NCBI GenBank assembly: GCA_900543695.1
Contig: UQSG01000015.1
Coordinates: 1 to 63,010 of the forward strand
Reading direction: 5' to 3'
Length of the DNA stretch: 63,010 nt
Source: an uncultured Clostridium sp.
Lineage (GTDB): Bacteria > Bacillota > Clostridia > UBA1212 > UBA1255
Below are positions 25,907 to 35,262 of this stretch, one piece after another. The position numbers and the translations under genes are program-made. Each line of letters begins with the position of its first letter. Positions within the stretch are counted from its first letter, which is position 1. A model generated the notes under the pieces. That model did no database searches. It worked only from the letters and a program-made list of their open reading frames with translations, and was not told where the DNA came from.

Positions 25907-27798
25907 ACCCTCTGCTCTTTCCGCAAAAGCTCTGTGCCGCGCAGGATCCGCGCCGCGATCCCCTCAGGATCTATTCCGGCCTTTTGATATAATTCCGCTA
26001 CGCTTCCATGATCCAGCGGCTCCGCAGGGACGCCGATCGCCTCAAAATGCAAAGCGATGCCTTGGGATTCTAAAAGCATTGCAATGCGGGAACCAAAGCC
26101 CGCATCCGTCACGCCGTCCTCCGCAGAATAAATCGCATCCGGCTTCCGATCCGCAATACACTTTAAAATTCCTGCTTCATCAAGCGGCTTCAGAAATCGA
26201 GCATGAAAAATCGTTACGTTACACTGTTTTCTGACAAGCTGCGCGGCACGGATGCATTGATCCGTGATCTGGCCCAGAGAAACAATCAGAACGTTGGCCT
26301 GCGCCGTATTCACCTGCGTTTCAAATAATACCGCGCCCTTTCCGTAAATTACGGGATTCCTAAGAACCGCCTGCAAATCTCCGGAGAAACGGTCCTGCGC
26401 CGGATAGCGGATTACAAAGGGGCCCGCCGGAAAAGAACCAGCGGAAATCCGCAGCATCTCGCGCAGCTCCTCGGCACAGCATGGCGCACAAACAGATAAA
26501 TTCGGGATGGAATTCAAATATGCGATATCATAAACCCCGTGATGCGTTCTCCCGTCTCGTCCCGAGATTCCCGCCCGGTCCAATACAATCACAACGCGCA
26601 GCTTCTGGAGCGCGCAGTCATGCAGCAGCTGATCATAGGCTCTTTGCATAAAGGTCGAATAGATTGCCACGTACGGTTTGATTCCTGCCGCGGCCATTCC
26701 AGCGGCCATTGTCACCGCATGCTCTTCTGCAATCCCGACGTCGAAAAAGCGTCCCGGATAGCGTTTTCCGAATGATTCCAGGCCCGTCCCGGAAGGCATC
26801 GCCGCCGTGACGGCTACAATGTCGGGATCCTGTTCTGCCAATAGGCTCAGCTCCTCCGCCATCACTGCGGAGTAGCTTTGTCCCTTTCCCGCCTGATCCG
26901 AACGCGCAGACACACCGTGGTAAAAGCTTGGGTTTGCTTCGGCGTTTGCATAGCCATGTCCTTTTTTCGTAATCACGTGCAGCAGCACGGGGCAATTCAT
27001 ATAAAACGCTTTGTTGAGAGCCTTTTCTATTTCCGGAATATTGTGCCCATCGACCGGTCCGATATATTTGACGCCAAGCGCTTCAAACCATTCTCCGGGG
27101 ATGGCAAGCAGACGGAAGGCCGCTTTCAAGAGCTGGATTTTGCGAACGAGAAAATTTCCGATCAGCGGGATTTTTCCGATAATCCGTTTCACGTTTTTCT
27201 TAATTCTGATGTAGGATTTACCAGTGCGTATTTTTCCAAGATATTTTGAAATACCGCCGACATTTCGAGAAATCGACATGCCGTTGTCATTCAATATGAA
27301 TACGACGCTGCTGAACATTCTTCCCGCATCGTTCAAGGCCTCATAGACCATGCCGTTTGTGAATGCGCCGTCTCCAATTACAGCGGCCACCCGATACTGC
27401 TCTCCTTTTATATCCCGCGCGCGCGCCATGCCGACTGCTGCGGATACGGAAGTGGAGCTGTGTCCCGTATCGAAGCAGTCCGCTTCACTTTCCTCCCGCT
27501 TTGGGAATCCGCTGATTCCATCCAATTCCCGGAGCGTGTCGAATTCTGCGTTTCTTCCTGTTAAAATTTTATGCACATAGGACTGGTGTCCGACGTCCCA
27601 AATGACTTTATCACGGAAGGGATCCAAAACACTGTAAAGCGCAATCGTCAGCTCGGTCACACCGAGATTTGAGGCCAGATGTCCGCCATTTTTTAAAATG
27701 ACGGAAACAAGACGGCTTCGGATTTCTTCTGCGAGCAGTTTTTTTTCTTTTTGCGTGAGTTTTTTAAGGTCTTCCGGAGAATGAATCCGTTCCAGCAT
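25903..27798 (-). CDS. dxs: 1-deoxy-D-xylulose-5-phosphate synthase
   Basis: A 631-residue thiamine-diphosphate enzyme that condenses pyruvate and glyceraldehyde 3-phosphate in the first step of the MEP isoprenoid pathway. The TPP site shows GDGAFTNGMVYEALNDAG. The transketolase pyrimidine domain shows DVGIAEEHAVTMAAGMA and DRAGISGRDGRTHHG. The start is ATG 27798, which overlaps the ispA stop as TAATG; upstream Met codons would lie inside ispA. Its place beside ispA gives precursor and prenyl-chain synthesis in one operon. Confidence 0.95.
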   Translation of the reverse strand: MLERIHSPEDLKKLTQKEKKLLAEEIRSRLVSVILKNGGHLASNLGVTELTIALYSVLDPFRDKVIWDVGHQSYVHKILTGRNAEFDTLRELDGISGFPKREESEADCFDTGHSSTSVSAAVGMARARDIKGEQYRVAAVIGDGAFTNGMVYEALNDAGRMFSSVVFILNDNGMSISRNVGGISKYLGKIRTGKSYIRIKKNVKRIIGKIPLIGNFLVRKIQLLKAAFRLLAIPGEWFEALGVKYIGPVDGHNIPEIEKALNKAFYMNCPVLLHVITKKGHGYANAEANPSFYHGVSARSDQAGKGQSYSAVMAEELSLLAEQDPDIVAVTAAMPSGTGLESFGKRYPGRFFDVGIAEEHAVTMAAGMAAAGIKPYVAIYSTFMQRAYDQLLHDCALQKLRVVIVLDRAGISGRDGRTHHGVYDIAYLNSIPNLSVCAPCCAEELREMLRISAGSFPAGPFVIRYPAQDRFSGDLQAVLRNPVIYGKGAVLFETQVNTAQANVLIVSLGQITDQCIRAAQLVRKQCNVTIFHARFLKPLDEAGILKCIADRKPDAIYSAEDGVTDAGFGSRIAMLLESQGIALHFEAIGVPAEPLDHGSVAELYQKAGIDPEGIAARILRGTELLRKEQRV

Positions 27799-28721
27799 TA
27801 ATACGTTCGCTCCAAAAGAAATAATGCAAGCTCTTTCAAAAAGACGCACGCGTCCTGCGCCTGAGCGCTCGCTTGCAGGCTGATAAGCCGGTCGCAGGCG
27901 GCAAGCGCCCGGTTCGTAAGATCTTCCAGAAGCGTTTTGCTCCGCTGTATTCCGTAAAGCGTTACAAAAGTCGTCTTTCCGTCTTTTGCATCACTGCCTG
28001 TCGCTTTTCCCAAAACACTGATATCGCCTTCAACGTCCAGAATATCGTCTTTGATCTGGAAGGCAAGGCCGATCGTATCCGCATATTCCAGCAGCAGCGC
28101 TGCAGACCTCGTCTCTTCTGCGCCGGCGACGGCGGCTGCCGCAAGAACAGGAGCCCGAAGCAGCGCTCCCGTTTTCCTTTCGCAGAGATAACGCAGCTCG
28201 CTTTCAGAAATAGCACGCGTTTCCGCGTCCAGATCCACGATTTGTCCGCCGATCATGCCCTCCGTTCCTGCGCTGAGCGCGATATGGCGGATCGCCCTCA
28301 AGCCGCGCTTCGGATTTTCCAGTGCCAACGCTCCTTCCGCCGCGATTTCAAACGCCATCGTCAGCAGCGCATCCCCGGCAAGAATGGCCGTGGCCTCTCC
28401 AAACTTCTTATGGCAGGAATATCGGCCTCTCCGGTAATCATCGTCGTCCATGGCCGGCAGGTCGTCATGGATCAGCGAATAGGTATGTATCATTTCAATG
28501 GCGCAGGCAAAAGGCAAAATACACGCCTCTTGCTCCCCCAATACCTGTCCCGCAGCAAGCGCCAGTACAGGGCGGATTCGTTTGCCGCCGGCAAGAAGAC
28601 TGTAGCGCATCGCCTCGTATACGATTCCCTGCAGATTGTCCTTTTGACTGACTTTACTGTCCAGATAGGCGTTTACCAAATCCGCCTTTTGATGCAGGAC
28701 ATCTGAAAACCTGTTATTCAT
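27798..28721 (-). CDS. ispA: Farnesyl diphosphate synthase (polyprenyl synthetase)
   Basis: A 307-residue all-helical prenyltransferase that joins isopentenyl units to make geranyl and farnesyl diphosphate. The first Asp-rich motif is LIHDDLPAMDDDDYRRG and the second is FQIKDDILDVEGD. GGKRIRPVLALA is the substrate-binding helix. ATG 28721 overlaps the xseB stop by 8 bases; a Met at 28730 is an alternative. The stop overlaps the dxs start by one base. Confidence 0.93.
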   Translation of the reverse strand: MNNRFSDVLHQKADLVNAYLDSKVSQKDNLQGIVYEAMRYSLLAGGKRIRPVLALAAGQVLGEQEACILPFACAIEMIHTYSLIHDDLPAMDDDDYRRGRYSCHKKFGEATAILAGDALLTMAFEIAAEGALALENPKRGLRAIRHIALSAGTEGMIGGQIVDLDAETRAISESELRYLCERKTGALLRAPVLAAAAVAGAEETRSAALLLEYADTIGLAFQIKDDILDVEGDISVLGKATGSDAKDGKTTFVTLYGIQRSKTLLEDLTNRALAACDRLISLQASAQAQDACVFLKELALFLLERTY

Positions 28722-28920
28722 GCTGATCATCCGCTTCCATTGTAATTGTTTCAATTTTTTTTCGATAACCGTCCAGCTTCGCCTGACAATATTTGACGAG
28801 TTCGGCAGCTTTTTCAAACTGTGTTATGGATTCCTCCAAAGGCAGATTTCCCGCTTCCATATTCTGTATCATTTGCTCGATCTTTTCTCTGGCTTCTTCA
28901 AAGGTCATTTCTTTTTCCAT
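28714..28920 (-). CDS. xseB: Exodeoxyribonuclease VII small subunit
   Basis: A 68-residue helical protein (MTFEEAREKIEQMIQNMEAGNLPLEESITQFEKAAELVKYCQAKL), the complete XseB family pattern. It joins several copies to each XseA large subunit. It lies 13 bases behind xseA and overlaps ispA. Confidence 0.93.
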   Translation of the reverse strand: MEKEMTFEEAREKIEQMIQNMEAGNLPLEESITQFEKAAELVKYCQAKLDGYRKKIETITMEADDQHE

Positions 28921-28933
28921 TCGTTCCGCCTCC

Positions 28934-30154
28934 TTATGCTTCTATGTTCTCTCGGATCGCGGCGAAGCGTCCATTTGCAGTCTGTATCCCGATCCGTTCG
29001 CCCTCCGCGACCTGGCTTGCTTCCGTAACGGCCGTTCCGTTTTCTTTGTAGACGATGCTGTAGCCGCGTTTCAGGACGGCATTCGGATCCAGCGCCGACA
29101 GATGTGAGGAAAGGCTTGTAATTCTTTCCTGATTTTCCAGAATCCTGCGGCTTATTTGCTCTTCTGCGTGTGCATAGTCCCGATCCAGCGAAATACTCTC
29201 ATTTTCGATCCGTTCAAAAGGTTTTGCCAGAGGGCGGCTGCTTTTCAGACGGTCCAGCTCCATCTGCTTGATATGGCAGTTAGTAAGGGGAATGGAGGCA
29301 ATTTTTCTTCTGTAGCCTTCCACCCGCTCGCGCAGCTCCTGAAGAACCGGAACTGCCAGCTCCGCCGCTGCGGAAGGCGTCGGCGCCCGCAAATCGGCGG
29401 CGAAATCAGTCAGCGTATAATCCGTCTCATGACCCACGGCAGAGATTACAGGCACGCCGCAGGCTGCGACGGCGCGGACGGTAGCCTCCTCATTGAATGC
29501 CCACAAATCCTCGATAGAACCGCCGCCGCGGCCCACAATGACTACATCACAGCATTTCGTCCTGCTGATATATTGAAGGGCACGTACGATTTCCGGAGAT
29601 GCATTCTCCCCCTGCACAGATACGGGGAACAGCTTCAGATTCATTGTTGGGAAACGTCTTTCGATCACGTTTTGAATATCCCGGATTACAGCGCCTGATG
29701 CAGAAGTAACGACACCGACGCACGAGGGAAGCTTCGGAATCGGGCGTTTTTTTGCAGGATCAAACAGTCCCTCCTCTGCCAGCCTGCTCTTAAGAGCTTC
29801 ATACGCCATGTACAGAGTTCCTACGCCGTCGGGCTGCATCCGTTCCGTATAAAGCTGATAAACGCCGTCCCGTTCGTATACGGAAATGCTGCCATAGGCC
29901 AGCACGCGCATTCCGTCGCTCGGAATGAATTTCAGGCCCGTTGCGATACGGCTGGAAAACATCACACATTTGAGCACTCCCCCGGCGTCCTTCAGACTGA
30001 AATACGCATGACCAGAGCTGTATTTTTTAAAATTAGAGAGCTCTCCACTGACACAAATCCCTGACAAATTATAATCGGATGTAATGAGAGCCTTTATATA
30101 TTGATTGACATTCGACACCGTAAGAGCTTGTTTGGCATCAGGCACGCGATTCAC
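28934..30154 (-). CDS. xseA: Exodeoxyribonuclease VII large subunit
   Basis: A 406-residue nuclease subunit that degrades single-stranded DNA. The N-terminal OB fold (VSNVNQYIKALITSDYNLSGICVSGELSNFKKYSSGHAYFSLKD) and the catalytic core (VGVVTSASGAVIRDI, VIVGRGGGSIEDLWAFNEE, SAVGHETDYTLTDFAADLRAPTPSAAAE) are intact. The GTG start at 30154 has GGGGAG 8 bases upstream and overlaps nusB by 17 bases. Confidence 0.95.
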   Translation of the reverse strand: MNRVPDAKQALTVSNVNQYIKALITSDYNLSGICVSGELSNFKKYSSGHAYFSLKDAGGVLKCVMFSSRIATGLKFIPSDGMRVLAYGSISVYERDGVYQLYTERMQPDGVGTLYMAYEALKSRLAEEGLFDPAKKRPIPKLPSCVGVVTSASGAVIRDIQNVIERRFPTMNLKLFPVSVQGENASPEIVRALQYISRTKCCDVVIVGRGGGSIEDLWAFNEEATVRAVAACGVPVISAVGHETDYTLTDFAADLRAPTPSAAAELAVPVLQELRERVEGYRRKIASIPLTNCHIKQMELDRLKSSRPLAKPFERIENESISLDRDYAHAEEQISRRILENQERITSLSSHLSALDPNAVLKRGYSIVYKENGTAVTEASQVAEGERIGIQTANGRFAAIRENIEA

Positions 30155-30605
30155 TGTAAATACTCCCCAAAATACCGTTTATAAAGCTTCCTGCGTCTTC
30201 GTGGCTGTATTTTTTCGCCAGTTCTACAGCTTCGTTGATCGAAACGCTTGCCGGAATATCTTCCCGATACAGGATTTCAAAGATGGCTACTCTCATGATC
30301 GCCAAATCAATGCGCGACATCCTGTCGATTGTCCAATCCTTTGAATTCTTAACAATATATTGATCGATCGACGGCGCCTCTTTCATAACGCCCTCTAAAA
30401 TGCTGCTGATATATACTTTATCCAGTTCGCCGCAATCTTCTTCCGGCGCGCATTCAAAATATGCCTCGATCATCTGCGCGCAGTCCGGTGCGCAGATCTT
30501 TTCGGCAGCGGCGGTGCCGGAGCCCGCAACGCCAAGCCGGCTGTCAGTGAACATATTCTGAAAAATAATTTTTACTGCCGCTTCTCTCGAATCGCGTCTG
30601 CTCAT
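30138..30605 (-). CDS. nusB: Transcription antitermination factor NusB
   Basis: A 155-residue helical RNA-binding protein of the rRNA antitermination complex. The family ends are clear: SRRDSREAAVKIIFQ at the start and VSINEAVELAKKYSHEDAGSFINGILGSI at the end. The central region is slightly longer and more Cys/Ala-rich than usual. It overlaps xseA and follows the DUF2273 gene by 27 bases. Confidence 0.95.
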   Translation of the reverse strand: MSRRDSREAAVKIIFQNMFTDSRLGVAGSGTAAAEKICAPDCAQMIEAYFECAPEEDCGELDKVYISSILEGVMKEAPSIDQYIVKNSKDWTIDRMSRIDLAIMRVAIFEILYREDIPASVSINEAVELAKKYSHEDAGSFINGILGSIYSESRA

Positions 30606-30632
30606 AATTTCGGTTCTCCTAAAAGCATTTCG

Positions 30633-30860
30633 TTATCTGTAAGATCCCGGCGGCAAGATTTTATCCAGAAGATTTTTCAGGAACATTTTGTCCTTCTGCA
30701 GCTGCTTCCCAAGCAAAAAACCAGCGATCACACAAAGGGCTATAAAAAGCGTCTGAAGAATCCCCAGCTTCACAAAGGAAAATCCGATGACCAAACCGAT
30801 CAGTGCTCCGTTGATTGCATAAAAATGCTGTCTGTAAAATTTGTATATTCTTCTCAGCAT
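30633..30860 (-). CDS. DUF2273 small membrane protein
   Basis: A 75-residue protein with two hydrophobic helices (INGALIGLVIGFSFVKLGI and LFIALCVIAGFLLGKQL) and a basic tail, the usual form of DUF2273 proteins. These sit beside Asp23/Gls24 and AmaP genes in Bacillota, as here: the AmaP-like gene ends 3 bases upstream. It is probably a component of the membrane-anchored Asp23 complex; the exact role is unknown. Confidence 0.8.
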   Translation of the reverse strand: MLRRIYKFYRQHFYAINGALIGLVIGFSFVKLGILQTLFIALCVIAGFLLGKQLQKDKMFLKNLLDKILPPGSYR

Positions 30861-30863
30861 ACC

Positions 30864-31412
30864 TTATTCCTCCGTTTTCGTGGCAGCATATACTCCGTCT
30901 ACGCTTACGTCGACCAAAGCGACACCTATTTCCATCGTACTTTCTACCGACTCTTTAATTCTTTCCTGTACGCTTTTGCAGAGATTTGGGACATGCACGT
31001 CAGGAAACACAGACAAACGTACGTTGATCTCTACGCCGCGTTTCGTGAATTTTACTTTTGATTTTGCATCCTTAACGCCATTGAAGCGTTTAGACAGGCC
31101 AAGAGCGATATTTTCTATGGAATTTGCAGAAATACGGATCATTCCCGTTTCGTTGTTTGTGCAATAATAGCTGTTCGACCGTTTTCCTTTAATCCCCGAG
31201 GTCAGAACGGCAACGTTCAGCGCCAGGAAAACGATTCCAAATACAAAGAGCATCGCGTCGTACTGATTGGAACGGTAAAACGTCACATCGATATAATCCA
31301 GCACCGCCGCCATGATCGTTTTGTCCGAAAACGGGGAAAGCATTATAATTCCACAGAGAATCGTCGATATAAAGGCATAGACGGCGACCAGTATCCTGTA
31401 AAATATATTCAT
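30864..31412 (-). CDS. amaP: AmaP-like membrane anchor for Asp23-type protein
   Basis: A 182-residue protein with two N-terminal membrane helices (ILVAVYAFISTILCGIIML and AMLFVFGIVFLALNVAVLTSG) and a cytoplasmic domain resembling Asp23 itself (ISANSIENIALGLSKRFNGVKD, VRLSVFPDVHVPNLCKSVQERIKESVE). In Staphylococcus AmaP tethers Asp23 to the membrane. The start overlaps the Asp23-family gene as ATGA. The three genes form a compact envelope-stress module in front of nusB. Confidence 0.8.
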   Translation of the reverse strand: MNIFYRILVAVYAFISTILCGIIMLSPFSDKTIMAAVLDYIDVTFYRSNQYDAMLFVFGIVFLALNVAVLTSGIKGKRSNSYYCTNNETGMIRISANSIENIALGLSKRFNGVKDAKSKVKFTKRGVEINVRLSVFPDVHVPNLCKSVQERIKESVESTMEIGVALVDVSVDGVYAATKTEE

Positions 31413-31894
31413 TCCTTATCACTCTCGCTTTCATTTATTATGCTTTCGCTTTCGCTGTAATCTACGCCCTGTATGTGAATATTCACAGCATCTACGGAAA
31501 TTCCGGACAGCGATTCGATCGTAGCCTTTACATTTTCCTGTATTTCATAGGCAAGGTCGGGAATTCGGTAGCCATATTTCACAATGACGTATAAATCGAC
31601 TGTTGTCACATCGTTTTTGGTAACAACCTTTACGCCCTTGGAAAGATTTCTGCGTCCGAATACTTCGGCAATCCCGCCGGCAAAGCCGCCGCTCATGCTG
31701 GCGACACCCTTGACCTCCGAGGCAGCAACTCCGGCCATTACCGCAATCGCTTCATCGGTAATCATCATGTTATCGCTGTCTTCGAACAGATCAGACATAT
31801 CGTCTTCTACGTCCTGCGTACTCTGCACGTCGTTTTCAGCCTCCGGAAGCTTTTGCTCCGGCTCTTCCTTTTGATTCCTATCGCCGCCTGGCAT
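31409..31894 (-). CDS. Asp23/Gls24 family envelope stress protein
   Basis: A 161-residue protein. An acidic, disordered N-terminus (about 45 residues) precedes the Asp23 domain (ITDEAIAVMAGVAASEVKGVASMSGGF, VDLYVIVKYGYRIPDLAYEIQENVKATIESLSGI). It is predicted to coat the inner membrane face through AmaP. ATG 31894 has GGGAGG upstream; the TTG at 31909 lies before it. It has its own consensus-like promoter and may drive the whole cluster downstream. Confidence 0.88.
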   Translation of the reverse strand: MPGGDRNQKEEPEQKLPEAENDVQSTQDVEDDMSDLFEDSDNMMITDEAIAVMAGVAASEVKGVASMSGGFAGGIAEVFGRRNLSKGVKVVTKNDVTTVDLYVIVKYGYRIPDLAYEIQENVKATIESLSGISVDAVNIHIQGVDYSESESIINESESDKE

Positions 31895-31919
31895 CGGACA
31901 ACCTCCCAACTACGGTGCC

Positions 31920-31948
31920 ATTTTACACGAATCTTCGTAAAACATCAA
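31920..31948 (-). promoter_or_regulatory. Promoter for Asp23 operon
   Basis: On the minus strand TTGATG (31948-31943), a 17-base spacer and TAAAAT (31925-31920), 25 bases before the start codon. Confidence 0.65.
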
Positions 31949-31960
31949 GAAAGGTTCATT

Positions 31961-33571
31961 TTATTCGATTATGCTTTCGTCCCAGCCGGCAGGCTTTTTC
32001 AAATCCAGCAGATAAACAGCGGAAGCTGCTATGTTGGAAAGGCCGAATTTGCCGTCCTTCACTTTATATTTTCCGCGGTTCTCCGTATTGTCGTAGAAAA
32101 TGCAGGGAACAGGATTCAGCGTATGCGCCGTTTTCGCCTTTGGTTTGCCTTCCGCGTTATATACGACTTTTCCTTTCTTCGTCTCATACATTTCGTCCGC
32201 ATTGCCGTGATCCGCCGTAATAATCGCCATACCGCCCAGCTCGTCAATTACGGGAAGAATCCTGGAAAGGCAAAGGTCGACCGTTTCGACTGCGATTCTC
32301 GCGGCGGCCAGATTTCCGGTATGCCCCACCATGTCTCCGTTGGCAAAATTGACTCGCGCATATCGGTACTTTCCCGTTTTGAGCGATTCGATCAGCGCGT
32401 CCGTAACCTCGGCCGCCTTCATCCAGGGTCTCTGTTCAAACGGCACGACATCGGACTTGATTTCTATATACGTTTCAAGCTTTTCATCAAACTTTCCGCT
32501 TTTATTGCCATTCCAGAAATACGTTACATGGCCGAATTTCTGCGTTTCCGCAATCGCCAGCTGAGTGATTCCGTTTTTCGCCAGAAGCTCTCCCATCGTG
32601 TTGTGAATCGCGGGCGGTTCGACCAGAAAACGCGACGGAATATTCAGGTCTCCGTCATATTGCAGCATTCCGGCATAGCATACCTTCGGCAGATATTTCC
32701 GGTCAAAGGTACAAAGTGTTTTGTCTTCAAAGGCGCGGCTGATTTCCAGAGCGCGGTCTCCGCGGAAATTGAAGAAAATGACGGAATCGCCGTCATGGAT
32801 TTTTCCTACGGGGCCATTTTCATCCGCAATCACAAACGGCGGCAGATCCTGGTCGATGCAGCCCGTTTCCCTTCGATAGGTTTCTATCGCCTCTTCCGCA
32901 GAGGAAAAACGGCGTCCCTCTCCCAGCACATGCGTATTCCAGCCGCGTTCAACCATCGACCAGTCTGCTTCGTAGCGGTCCATAGTAATATTCATTCTGC
33001 CGCCGCCGCTTGCAATCCTCACGTCGAATGTATTGTCGCGCAGCTCGTCCAGAAACGCTTCAAAAGGCAGCACATAATCCAGCGCCGAGGTTTCTCCGAC
33101 GTCCCTTCCGTCCAATAAAATATGGACACGAACCTTGGCGATCCCCTCTTTCTTGGCCTGCCGGATCATCGCCTTCAAATGATCGATATGAGAATGTACA
33201 TTTCCGTCCGAAAAAAGTCCGATAAAATGCAGGACGGAACGGTTCTCTTTGACATTCCTTACGATTTCCGTCCATCCCTTTGCCCGAAACATGTCACCGG
33301 ACTCAATGGATTCATTGACCAGCTTAGCGCCCTGGCTGTATACCGCCCCGGCACCGATCGCATTATGCCCAACCTCGGAATTCCCCATATCGTCATCGGA
33401 GGGGAGTCCGACTGCAGTACCGTGCGCTTTCAGTGAGGTATACTGATAATTTTGAAACAGCCCGTCCAATACAGGCGTATAGGCAAGCTTTACGGCATTG
33501 CCTTCCTCACTGCTCCGCAGCCCTACTCCATCCATTACGATTGTAACAATCGGTCCTTTATATGCAAACAT
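31961..33571 (-). CDS. gpmI: 2,3-bisphosphoglycerate-independent phosphoglycerate mutase
   Basis: A 536-residue dimetal enzyme interconverting 3- and 2-phosphoglycerate in glycolysis. The alkaline-phosphatase-type core shows VTIVMDGVGL at the start, the catalytic Ser loop SDDDMGNSEVGHNAIGAG, DGRDVGETSALDY, and the metal site IITADHGNADEMYE near the C-terminus. ATG 33571 follows GGAGG; the upstream Met at 33592 is outside the family start. It has its own promoter. Confidence 0.95.
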   Translation of the reverse strand: MFAYKGPIVTIVMDGVGLRSSEEGNAVKLAYTPVLDGLFQNYQYTSLKAHGTAVGLPSDDDMGNSEVGHNAIGAGAVYSQGAKLVNESIESGDMFRAKGWTEIVRNVKENRSVLHFIGLFSDGNVHSHIDHLKAMIRQAKKEGIAKVRVHILLDGRDVGETSALDYVLPFEAFLDELRDNTFDVRIASGGGRMNITMDRYEADWSMVERGWNTHVLGEGRRFSSAEEAIETYRRETGCIDQDLPPFVIADENGPVGKIHDGDSVIFFNFRGDRALEISRAFEDKTLCTFDRKYLPKVCYAGMLQYDGDLNIPSRFLVEPPAIHNTMGELLAKNGITQLAIAETQKFGHVTYFWNGNKSGKFDEKLETYIEIKSDVVPFEQRPWMKAAEVTDALIESLKTGKYRYARVNFANGDMVGHTGNLAAARIAVETVDLCLSRILPVIDELGGMAIITADHGNADEMYETKKGKVVYNAEGKPKAKTAHTLNPVPCIFYDNTENRGKYKVKDGKFGLSNIAASAVYLLDLKKPAGWDESIIE

Positions 33572-33607
33572 CTTCCAGCCTCCGTAAATCATATTTCTAT
33601 CTTATAT

Positions 33608-33636
33608 ATTTTACTAAAAAGAGTAAAAAAAATCAA
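33608..33636 (-). promoter_or_regulatory. gpmI promoter
   Basis: On the minus strand TTGATT (33636-33631), a 17-base spacer and TAAAAT (33613-33608), 37 bases before the start. Confidence 0.65.
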
Positions 33637-33710
33637 TGTGATATATCGGGCCGGCGCCTGCGGCGATATTTAAAATATTGTAATGAAAATTTTTTCGAAT
33701 ATGAAGCATA

Positions 33711-33739
33711 AAAAGCCGGCTTAAAACCAGCCGGCTTTT
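33711..33739 (-). terminator. Terminator after PC4-like gene
   Basis: AAAAGCCGGCT (33711-33721) pairs with AGCCGGCTTTT (33729-33739). It lies 27 bases past the stop of the PC4-like gene. Confidence 0.8.
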
Positions 33740-33765
33740 CTGCGGGCATTTTAAACAGAGCCTGC

Positions 33766-34230
33766 TCAGGAAGCCGCTGCGGACGCTTCGGCTGTCTCCG
33801 GCACATTCTTTTCCAGCTGTGATTCTTCGGAGCCGGACGGCTCTGCATCGCCGTCCAGCTCGACATAATCGTCTTCTTCTGCAAATGCTGCTTCCATTGT
33901 ACTCCGATATCCTGCCAGCTGCTCTTCAGCAGCGGCGGCGCGTTCTTTCTGGCGGCTCTCGGGTTCTGTCCGGGCGGCCTTTCCGCTGTCAATCAGCAGG
34001 GGATCAATTGCAGTTAAGATTCGGATCAGCTGGTAATACTCTTCCCTGCTGAATGTTACGCCTTTCTTAGGACATTTCCCGTCGGAGGACCACACTCTGA
34101 TGTCAAGCTTCTTACGTCCGTTATTCCAACGGATAATATTTACTTCTATATTGCTGCGATCAGTTTTGCTGATGCTTCCGAATCTGTTATCGATGCTGCG
34201 CGTCACTTCGCTCTGCGTTTGTTTTTCCAA
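33766..34230 (-). CDS. PC4/YdbC-like single-strand nucleic-acid-binding protein
   Basis: A 154-residue protein. Residues about 26-75 (NIEVNIIRWNNGRKKLDIRVWSSDGKCPKKGVTFSREEYYQLIRIL) resemble the ssDNA-binding fold of PC4 and bacterial YdbC: a W-N-x-LDIR-W strand pair followed by GVTFSREE and a helix. The C-terminal half is acidic, Ala/Glu-rich and probably disordered. The start is TTG 34230, with GGAGGTG 7 bases upstream. It is followed by a strong terminator. The family call is by pattern only; a role in transcription or DNA metabolism is inferred. Confidence 0.55.
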   Translation of the reverse strand: MEKQTQSEVTRSIDNRFGSISKTDRSNIEVNIIRWNNGRKKLDIRVWSSDGKCPKKGVTFSREEYYQLIRILTAIDPLLIDSGKAARTEPESRQKERAAAAEEQLAGYRSTMEAAFAEEDDYVELDGDAEPSGSEESQLEKNVPETAEASAAAS

Positions 34231-34384
34231 TCGTCACACCTCCTCTCCCCTGGAAATGTTTCATACCGATCACCTCCCCTCTTTTATGCTTTTGATTCTA
34301 CTCTTTTGCTGTCTCCCTTGTCAAATCCAGCATCTATTCCCCGGGAAATAGACGCTGGAAAAATACACCATTTTACGCATTCTA

Positions 34385-34393
34385 TGTTATAAT
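34385..34393 (+). promoter_or_regulatory. Extended -10 element upstream of histidine phosphatase gene
   Basis: TGTTATAAT (34385-34393), an extended -10 without a clear -35, 44 bases before ATG 34438. Confidence 0.45.
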
Positions 34394-34437
34394 CAAAAAG
34401 TGATTTAATTTTTGCAGGGACAGGAGAGTATAAAAAT

Positions 34438-35163
34438 ATGAAATTGCTGATCATACGCCACGCGGATCCCGATTATTCCATAGATTCCCTTACCGAGAAG
34501 GGCCGCAGAGAAGCGGAGCTGCTGGCCGACCGCCTGTGCCGTATGGAAATTGCGGCATTTTACGTTTCGCCGCTGGGACGGGCGCAGGATACCGCCTCCT
34601 ATACGCTGAAACGCATGGGAAGAAAAGCGGAAACGCTCGACTGGCTTCGGGAATTTTCGTATCCCGTAAAGCTTCCATATCTTGATGCGCCGCACCTTTC
34701 ATGGGATTTTCTTCCGGGATTTTATTCTGAAATAGAGGAGCTGTACGATCCGGTCAAGTGGGAAAAGGTTGCTTTTATGCAGGAGGCAGAGATCGGAACG
34801 TATTACCGACATGTAACGAACGGACTGGACCACCTTCTTGAATCGCATGGCTATAAAAGGGACGGCAAAATTTATGATGTTTTATCGGCAAATCGTGATA
34901 CGATTGTTTTTTTCTGCCATTTCGGGCTAGAATGTTATTTGCTTTCTCATCTTCTGCATATTTCTCCTGTTGCGCTGACGCACGGCTTCGCCGCGGCGCC
35001 GAGCTCCGTTACGACACTGAACACGGAGGAGCGGGAAAAAGGAAAGGCGATTTTTCGCTGCGCATCGTTTGGAGATATTTCTCATTTATACTGCGCCGGT
35101 GAGGCGCCATCGTTTTCCGCGCGATACTGCGAGACGTTTAGCTGCGAGGGCGAGCGTCATTAA
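34438..35163 (+). CDS. Histidine phosphatase family protein
   Basis: A 241-residue phosphatase of the branch-1 histidine phosphatase superfamily. The catalytic His is in LLIIRHADPDY, the second conserved element is YVSPLGRAQDTASYT, and the late His is in FFCHFGLECYLLSHLL. The usual RHG appears as RHA. The substrate is unknown; relatives act on sugar phosphates, nucleotides or phosphoproteins. AGGAGAG precedes ATG 34438. It appears monocistronic, with a terminator downstream. Confidence 0.82.
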   Translation: MKLLIIRHADPDYSIDSLTEKGRREAELLADRLCRMEIAAFYVSPLGRAQDTASYTLKRMGRKAETLDWLREFSYPVKLPYLDAPHLSWDFLPGFYSEIEELYDPVKWEKVAFMQEAEIGTYYRHVTNGLDHLLESHGYKRDGKIYDVLSANRDTIVFFCHFGLECYLLSHLLHISPVALTHGFAAAPSSVTTLNTEEREKGKAIFRCASFGDISHLYCAGEAPSFSARYCETFSCEGERH

Positions 35164-35201
35164 AAGAGCACGAGCTTTTTCCCTGCTCTTCGCGTATAAA
35201 A

Positions 35202-35240
35202 ATCCCCAAGCGGTTTACTTGAACCGCTTGGGGATAAAAT
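35202..35240. terminator. Bidirectional terminator
   Basis: A perfect 14-bp stem, ATCCCCAAGCGGTT (35202-35215) with AACCGCTTGGGGAT (35222-35235), loop TACTTG. Short A/T tracts flank it. It serves the phosphatase and the convergent dockerin gene. Confidence 0.85.
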
Positions 35241-35262
35241 TTGAGCTTTTTTTGTTCTGCAA